Source of the DNA: Bacteroides sp.
GTDB taxonomy: Bacteria > Bacteroidota > Bacteroidia > Bacteroidales > Bacteroidaceae
Direction of reading: 5' to 3'
Length of the DNA: 64,000 nucleotides
Assembly (NCBI GenBank): GCA_015060705.1
Contig: SUXY01000006.1
Coordinates: forward strand, 1-64,000
Positions 59,202 through 64,000 of this stretch are shown here, one piece after another. The notes beneath the pieces were generated by a model, which saw only the letters and a program-made list of their open reading frames with translations, did no database searches and was not told the origin of the DNA. The first letter of the stretch is position 1. Each line of letters starts with the position of its first letter. The translations under genes and the position numbers were made by a program.

Positions 59202-60419
59202 ATGAAAATCTTCTATTCCTTCCTTACATGCTTGTTCCTGTCCACCTTCCTCTTTTCTTGTGGAGGAAAAAACGGAGATGCTCCTGTCATCCCCGATGAA
59301 CCGGAAGGTCCAACCATTATCCAAGGAATAAATGCCCTAGTCAATCCCAGTGCATCCTTTGCCAAAGACGACGGTTCTACCACTTATGATTCCCCGACCA
59401 AACTGGTTGCCGACTTGTTGACAAAAGCGGGTCCGGAAATCATCAAGGGACTAGGATACATTACGATTACGGACAAAGAATATCAAGAAATCAAAGACTT
59501 TACCGACCAATTGGTCAAAGATGTGGAAAAACCTTTCGATATTTATAGCTTGATATTCAAATGGGTGGCTACAAATGTGAAATACACCAATGGAGTAAAC
59601 AACGATCCCTATCCGGTGTTCAAGAACCAGCAAGGAATCTGTCAAGGCTATGCGAATCTATTGACGGTGATGCTCCACTCCCAAAACATCCCTGTGTTCA
59701 TTGTCAACGGGATATTGAATCCTATCGGAGGGCATGCGTGGAACTATGTATACCTTGACCAATGGTATGTGAGCGACCCGACCAACAACGGGCATTTTCT
59801 CATGTCCGACCATTCAACATATGGTCATCTGATTCCTTTGCAACTGGATGCTAACTTGTTCGAAGACGAACAGTTCGTTTTCAATTTCAATGAAGGTCAT
59901 CTGAATCTTCGGGAAGTGAAAAAGAGCGACAAGCAACTTATTGTACCATTCAGCACCAACGGCTTCCAAATCACATCTTTCAATCCGAATACCGAACTTC
60001 CGTCCAATATCGAAGAAATATACATCGGAAAGAACATTCAGACGCTAGGAGAAAGCCTTATCGGACTGGAGAGCCATGCCCCAAGCGTGAAGCATGCGTT
60101 TGTGGATGCCGCCAACCCGAAAATGGAAAGCTACGGACAAGTGGTTTACCGCAATTCGTTCACTTATTATGTGCCCGCTTCTGCCACGATAATCCAGTTC
60201 AAGGATTATGCTACCTTGGACAAAAATATCCTGAAAAGCCATAAAAAGGTAGAAACCGTTGTCATTCAACAAGGAACCAAGAAGCTGGAAGCATACGCTT
60301 TCGAGGATTGTCCGAACTTGCAGAAGGCCTATATTCCGGAAGAAACGATTGTCGATACCAATGCCTTTTATGGAGTTCACAGCAACTTCAAGATCATTCG
60401 GGGCATTGTAAAGAATTAA
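59202..60419 (+). CDS. Transglutaminase-like lipoprotein with leucine-rich C-terminus
   Basis: 405 residues from ATG 59202; 20 extra codons upstream would start within the repeat element. Lipobox LFSC. The transglutaminase-like core shows GICQGYANL (Cys), GHAWNYV (His) and VSDPTNN (Asp), the papain-like triad. From about residue 270 the sequence turns into BspA-type leucine-rich repeats (LPSNIEEIYIGKNIQTLG, later YAFEDCPNLQKAYIPE). Likely a surface peptidase or protein-binding lipoprotein. Its stop overlaps the convergent thiamine pyrophosphokinase gene by 4 bases. Confidence 0.85.
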   Translation: MKIFYSFLTCLFLSTFLFSCGGKNGDAPVIPDEPEGPTIIQGINALVNPSASFAKDDGSTTYDSPTKLVADLLTKAGPEIIKGLGYITITDKEYQEIKDFTDQLVKDVEKPFDIYSLIFKWVATNVKYTNGVNNDPYPVFKNQQGICQGYANLLTVMLHSQNIPVFIVNGILNPIGGHAWNYVYLDQWYVSDPTNNGHFLMSDHSTYGHLIPLQLDANLFEDEQFVFNFNEGHLNLREVKKSDKQLIVPFSTNGFQITSFNPNTELPSNIEEIYIGKNIQTLGESLIGLESHAPSVKHAFVDAANPKMESYGQVVYRNSFTYYVPASATIIQFKDYATLDKNILKSHKKVETVVIQQGTKKLEAYAFEDCPNLQKAYIPEETIVDTNAFYGVHSNFKIIRGIVKN

Positions 60420-61027
60420 TAATTCAGAAAGACCAGATACTCCCCTTCCGCTTCGATGGTAAAGGAAGTATCCGTACATCTATTCAATGTGCCTTGCCAC
60501 CAACTCGTGAAATCATAGATCGGGTAGGCAAGGCCTTTTGATTGAAAGCCACGGGCCGTAAAGTTGAAGATAGACACCTGCTGACCTACTCGACACGCCC
60601 AAACGGACACATCCTTACAAGGAACGAATACCCCGTGATCCGTATACATGCGGACTTCCACCCCCATGCGCATATACTCCATAAGCAGGCTGATATTTCC
60701 CAAGGTGTGGTCTTCCCGCTTGCCGGTAGCTCCCACAATGGCAATGCGCTTCTTTCCTTGAGCCACCAAGAACTGAACAGCTTTGGTCTGGTCGTTTGTT
60801 TCCTGATCGGGATTGTGATGAATGAGCGAAGCATATTGCGTGCGGTTCTCCTCTGTCAACGAATCACCGTCGCCGATGATGACATCCGGCAGATAACCTT
60901 TTGCCAGATATTCATTCGCCCCTCCGTCACAACACACCACATAAGGTGCCTTCTCCAATACCTGCAAGGGTAGCGGAGCCGAAGGATAATCCCCATTCGC
61001 CAAGATGACTGCATCTATCTCTTTCAT
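60416..61027 (-). CDS. thiN: Thiamine pyrophosphokinase
   Basis: 203 residues. Motifs CCDGGANEYL, GDGDSL, QETNDQTKAV and GATGKREDHTLGN are those of thiamine pyrophosphokinase. It makes TPP from imported thiamine with ATP. It is the last gene of the riboswitch-controlled operon, overlapping pnuT by 4 bases. In B. thetaiotaomicron the equivalent gene has been called tnr3; the symbol thiN is used here by function. Confidence 0.92.
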   Translation of the reverse strand: MKEIDAVILANGDYPSAPLPLQVLEKAPYVVCCDGGANEYLAKGYLPDVIIGDGDSLTEENRTQYASLIHHNPDQETNDQTKAVQFLVAQGKKRIAIVGATGKREDHTLGNISLLMEYMRMGVEVRMYTDHGVFVPCKDVSVWACRVGQQVSIFNFTARGFQSKGLAYPIYDFTSWWQGTLNRCTDTSFTIEAEGEYLVFLNY

Positions 61028-61584
61028 TTCATTAGCTTCTTCCAGTTCAACCAGCCAAAGATAGCGATTATTGCATAAAGTGCATAGAGTCCGGACGTAA
61101 AATACAGCTCCTTATAGATATAAAGCCCTACGCAAACCACATCGACAACAATCCAAATCCACCATTGCTCCAAATACTTTCGGGCAAGCATCCACATGCC
61201 TACAATACTCAGCGCCGTGGTAAAGGCATCCCACCAAGGCACATCGCTATTGGTAAAGTTGATCAGTACCCAAGCAATGAAGAACTGTGCCACTACATAT
61301 ACCACCCCTGCCTTGAGCCAACTCCGTTGGGGCATATGGGTAATGGGCATTTCCGTTGCTCCGCCTTTCGAGCGATGGCCGAACTTCCACACCAGCCAAC
61401 CGTAAATAGCGGCTCCCAAATAATAGATGTTGATACCGAAATCGGCATACAGCCCTGCTTCGTAATACACGAAGATGTAGATAGCGGGCATGATGATACT
61501 CGCTATCCACAGATAGATACTGGCCCGATACTCCAACCAGAGATAGACCAGCCCTACAATGGTTCCTATGATTTCCAATGCCAT
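61024..61584 (-). CDS. pnuT: Thiamine transporter of the PnuC family (PnuT)
   Basis: 186 residues with about seven spans. Typical PnuC residues include VYLWLEYRAS, YYEAGLYADFG, WYGW-like IYGWLVWK and MWMLARKYLEQWWIWI. PnuC-type carriers take up vitamins by facilitated diffusion, trapped by the kinase encoded next. Its place between a TonB receptor and thiamine pyrophosphokinase under a TPP riboswitch identifies thiamine as the cargo rather than nicotinamide riboside. Confidence 0.92.
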   Translation of the reverse strand: MALEIIGTIVGLVYLWLEYRASIYLWIASIIMPAIYIFVYYEAGLYADFGINIYYLGAAIYGWLVWKFGHRSKGGATEMPITHMPQRSWLKAGVVYVVAQFFIAWVLINFTNSDVPWWDAFTTALSIVGMWMLARKYLEQWWIWIVVDVVCVGLYIYKELYFTSGLYALYAIIAIFGWLNWKKLMK

Positions 61585-61586
61585 AA

Positions 61587-63830
61587 TTAAAAACTCAAAC
61601 TAATATGTCCCAATACATTGGTACCCGCTTGTGCCGCATAACCGGCATAATTGTATCGTACCTTCTCACCACCATCGTAATAGAAACCACTTCCGGCATA
61701 ACCGTTGTTCTCGTACTCCTCGTTGAAAACATTGTACACGGTCAGCCCCACTTTTGCTGATTTTACCCAAGGCAACTTGAACGAATAGGAGAGGTTCAGG
61801 TTGCTCACGAAATAAGCATCCAGTACATGGTCTTCCTGATGGGCATTGCTCATGTATTGCTTGCTGACGTATTGCGATTGCAAAGATACTTCAAAATTCC
61901 GATACGCATAGCCGAAGCGGTTGTTCAATACCACATCCGGCGAAAAGGCTATCGGTGTATCCCCATGATGGATTTCCCAACGGTCGCCACTGGCATCCTC
62001 GTTCTCATAAAGCGTCTCGGTAAAGTTCTGGATACGGTTCCGGCTCCAAGTGGCATTTATATCCCAAGAGAAACCTACTTTCGTGCGGATACCCGCCATG
62101 AGTTCGATACCCATGCGATAACTGTCCGGCATATTGGCAGCCATAGGCTCACCGATTTCGTTCAACTCGCCCGTCAGTACCAATTGGTCCTTGTAATCCA
62201 TATAATAGAGATTGGCGCCCAAATTCAACCAGGAATTGGCATAGGTATATCCCAATTCATAATCAAACAAGCGTTCTTGCTTGGGATGCTCATAAAACTT
62301 CCCGTCGGTATAGTTGTTTCGGGTAGGCTCCTTGTGCGCCACACTGAACGAACCGAACAATCGCTGATGCTTGTCCATTTGCCACGAAAGCCCGACCTTG
62401 GGATTGAAGAAACCAAACTTCTCGTCGATGTCCAAGCGTTGCAATCCGTCATCGGTAACGGAGTTCCACTTGTCGTTGGTCCCTTCGATGCGATAGGTGA
62501 TGTGCCGGTATTGCATATCGGCATACATATTCAGTCCGTCGGCCAACTGATAATCGGCTTTCAGGTAAATATTTCCGTCGTTCTTGGTCCCCTTGTTCCG
62601 ATAGTATTCCTGGTTGGGAGAAAGCTCACCAACGTAGTCCTTCACCCAAAGCACCTGTCCGAAATGGTCTCCTTCGTAACGGTTGAATCCACCGCCCAAC
62701 GCAGCACTCAACCGATGGCTCTTATAGCTCACCGAGAAGATACCTCCACCGAAACCATTGTCCATGGCCTTCTTCCGCACCAAATCACTCCAAGCCACTT
62801 CCTCGCCATTCTGCATAAACGGCTTCAAGCCATATTCCACCAAAGTACGTCCGTCCTTGTATTCCTGATAATAACCGTCGCCCTTCGTATAGTGCAAGCC
62901 CAGATTCATGTTCCACTCGGAAGAAAACTGATGATTGAACAGCAATTGCCAGTTCTTCTGCACATAATTGTCCGTCTGATCGTCGTAGAAATGCATCTTT
63001 CCGTTCTCATCGGTAAACATATATCCGCACGAATTGTACCGTCTGCCATATTGTTCCATTTCCTCTTTCGACGCATAGTTCCACGCATGATAGGTGCGCT
63101 CCTTTCCGGCAAAGGTAATCAGCTTGATGGAAGTATGGTCTCCATAATAAGCCCCTTGCAGATAGTAGGAATTCAGTCCCACCGAAGCCCGGTCGATGTA
63201 TCCGTCAGTAGCAATATTCGAAAGTCGTGCATCGAACGCCCAATGGTCATCAATCAGTCCGCTTCCCACGTTCACGGTCTCCTTATGCGTATTAAACGAA
63301 CCATACGAGCCGTTGAAAGTCGCATACGGCTTCACCGAAAGTTCTCCCGTCTGCATGTTGATGCTCGCCCCGAAAGCACCCGCTCCGTTGGTCGAAGTGC
63401 CCGCTCCACGCTGCACCTGCATATCCTTCACCGAAGAAGCGAAGTCCGGCAGATTCACCCAGAACACGGTATGGCTCTCCGCATCGTTGATTGGAATCCC
63501 ATTGGCCGTCACATTGATTCGTGTCCCGTCGGTACCTCTCACCCGAATGGTGGTATAGCCGATACCTGCCCCCGCATCACTGGTGGTCACGGCACTGGGA
63601 GTCATGCTCAGCAGATAAGGCAAATCCTGCCCAAGGTTCTGCTTTTGGAGCTTCTCCTTATCGATGTTGGTAAATGCCACCGGAGTAGTACGTGTGGCAC
63701 GCGTTGAAACTACTTCGACCTCTTGCAAATTGATTCTCCACAAGCTGTCGGATACTGCACTCTGTTCTTGTCCACAGACAACGGATGCGCCTCCCACCGA
63801 GAGGAACATCATCATTGCAATCTTTTTCAT
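61587..63830 (-). CDS. TonB-dependent outer-membrane receptor, probably for thiamine
   Basis: 747 residues. Signal peptide (ending VVCGQ), a TonB-box-like start (LQEVEVVSTR), a plug domain (about 45-160, with TTIRVRGTDGTRINV) and a beta-barrel ending in ...HISLSF, the terminal Phe expected of outer-membrane barrels. No carboxypeptidase-like N-terminal domain and no SusD partner, so it is not a SusC. The TPP riboswitch and following pnuT-thiN make thiamine or a relative the likely substrate. Confidence 0.92.
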   Translation of the reverse strand: MKKIAMMMFLSVGGASVVCGQEQSAVSDSLWRINLQEVEVVSTRATRTTPVAFTNIDKEKLQKQNLGQDLPYLLSMTPSAVTTSDAGAGIGYTTIRVRGTDGTRINVTANGIPINDAESHTVFWVNLPDFASSVKDMQVQRGAGTSTNGAGAFGASINMQTGELSVKPYATFNGSYGSFNTHKETVNVGSGLIDDHWAFDARLSNIATDGYIDRASVGLNSYYLQGAYYGDHTSIKLITFAGKERTYHAWNYASKEEMEQYGRRYNSCGYMFTDENGKMHFYDDQTDNYVQKNWQLLFNHQFSSEWNMNLGLHYTKGDGYYQEYKDGRTLVEYGLKPFMQNGEEVAWSDLVRKKAMDNGFGGGIFSVSYKSHRLSAALGGGFNRYEGDHFGQVLWVKDYVGELSPNQEYYRNKGTKNDGNIYLKADYQLADGLNMYADMQYRHITYRIEGTNDKWNSVTDDGLQRLDIDEKFGFFNPKVGLSWQMDKHQRLFGSFSVAHKEPTRNNYTDGKFYEHPKQERLFDYELGYTYANSWLNLGANLYYMDYKDQLVLTGELNEIGEPMAANMPDSYRMGIELMAGIRTKVGFSWDINATWSRNRIQNFTETLYENEDASGDRWEIHHGDTPIAFSPDVVLNNRFGYAYRNFEVSLQSQYVSKQYMSNAHQEDHVLDAYFVSNLNLSYSFKLPWVKSAKVGLTVYNVFNEEYENNGYAGSGFYYDGGEKVRYNYAGYAAQAGTNVLGHISLSF

Positions 63831-63880
63831 TGCCTTTTCTATTTTTCATTAATAACACAGAAAAGGGGGAATTTTCTTCC

Positions 63881-63953
63881 GTTTCCCTACGCCAGCATTA
63901 CCTGGATCAGGTTATGGGTATGATCTCAGCCCGTCATATTAAGGCACCCCGCA
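63881..63953 (-). promoter_or_regulatory. TPP (THI-box) riboswitch
   Basis: On the minus strand the conserved elements appear in order: GGGGTGCC (63943-63950), GGGCTGAGATCATACCC, ACCTGATCCAGGTAATGC and GGCGTAGGGAAA, as in TPP aptamers. It lies 51 bases before the TonB receptor start. The downstream stretch GGAAGAAAATTCCCCC could pair to block translation or stop transcription when TPP is bound. Confidence 0.93.
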
Positions 63954-63969
63954 TATTGAAATCTAGGGA

Positions 63970-64000
63970 CAAATGTAATGGGTTGTAAGGAAATTTGCAA
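63970..64000 (-). promoter_or_regulatory. Promoter of the thiamine operon (-7 TACATTTG)
   Basis: Minus-strand TACATTTG at 63970-63977 with a TTG at the window edge (63998-64000) at the right spacing for the -33 element. The region ends with the window. Confidence 0.6.

Noticed and set aside
61827-63707. 626-codon plus-strand frame opposite the TonB receptor
   Set aside because: The product has no recognisable domain and the opposite strand encodes a full TonB receptor with signal peptide, plug and C-terminal Phe.

Overview
The window is a contiguous chromosomal stretch from a Bacteroidales bacterium, most likely a gut Bacteroides/Phocaeicola-type organism. Supporting features are promoters of the Bacteroides type (-7 box TAnnTTTG) in front of many genes, few recognisable Shine-Dalgarno sequences, and a gene set typical of the group: GH92 mannosidase, GH16 glucanase, DUF2723/GT117 membrane glycosyltransferase, anaerobic sulfatase maturase, 6-bladed beta-propeller lipoproteins, a tricorn-like S41 protease, several secreted S9 and M28 peptidases, and a thiamine operon under a TPP riboswitch. 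I see no prophage, CRISPR array, rRNA operon or intact insertion sequence. Both ends cut through genes or control regions: a dihydrouridine synthase on the left, and the thiamine riboswitch promoter on the right.

Layout. 1-8 kb: end of a dus gene, a DUF2807 lipoprotein, a PAP2-phosphatase/epimerase pair, RNase R and a secreted S9 peptidase. 8-14 kb: an accessory-looking block, visibly GC-richer in parts, with a radical SAM/SPASM enzyme, three paralogous small lipoproteins, another lipoprotein, and an ECF sigma factor overlapping a membrane anti-sigma/beta-barrel protein. 14-22.6 kb: one long tightly packed operon (RlmL-like methyltransferase, DPP IV, purD, two membrane proteins, mnmD, znuC, znuA). 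22.7-26 kb: oxyR, ahpC and ahpF with a plausible OxyR box. 26-35.1 kb: three transcription units of secreted 6-bladed beta-propeller proteins, one including a membrane-anchored HTH protein, with an AbiEii-like toxin/antitoxin pair between them. 35.4-43 kb: GT117 transferase with a polysaccharide deacetylase, then a GH16 lipoprotein divergent from a membrane-spanning AraC-type regulator. 43-49.7 kb: PBP4-type carboxypeptidase, dihydrolipoyl dehydrogenase, PH-domain protein, nadB and M28 peptidase. 49.8-55.4 kb: GH92 and the tricorn-like protease. 55.5-64 kb: tRNA-Gln, anSME, a small membrane protein, CoA transferase, transglutaminase-like lipoprotein, and the TPP-riboswitch operon (TonB receptor, PnuT, thiamine pyrophosphokinase).

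Two places look most worth following. (1) The three propeller operons share a promoter architecture. A TGGACATTT-like core begins exactly 34 bp upstream of the -7 box in all three, and a second copy lies 98-111 bp upstream. This looks like an undescribed three-operon regulon. (2) The radical SAM/lipoprotein cluster at 8-14 kb has duplicated lipoprotein substrates with a shared 39-bp upstream block. Beside it, a sigma-factor gene and the preceding lipoprotein gene share a 20-bp promoter-like motif, suggesting autoregulation.

All family assignments come from recognising motifs and recalled family sequences; no database search was run.
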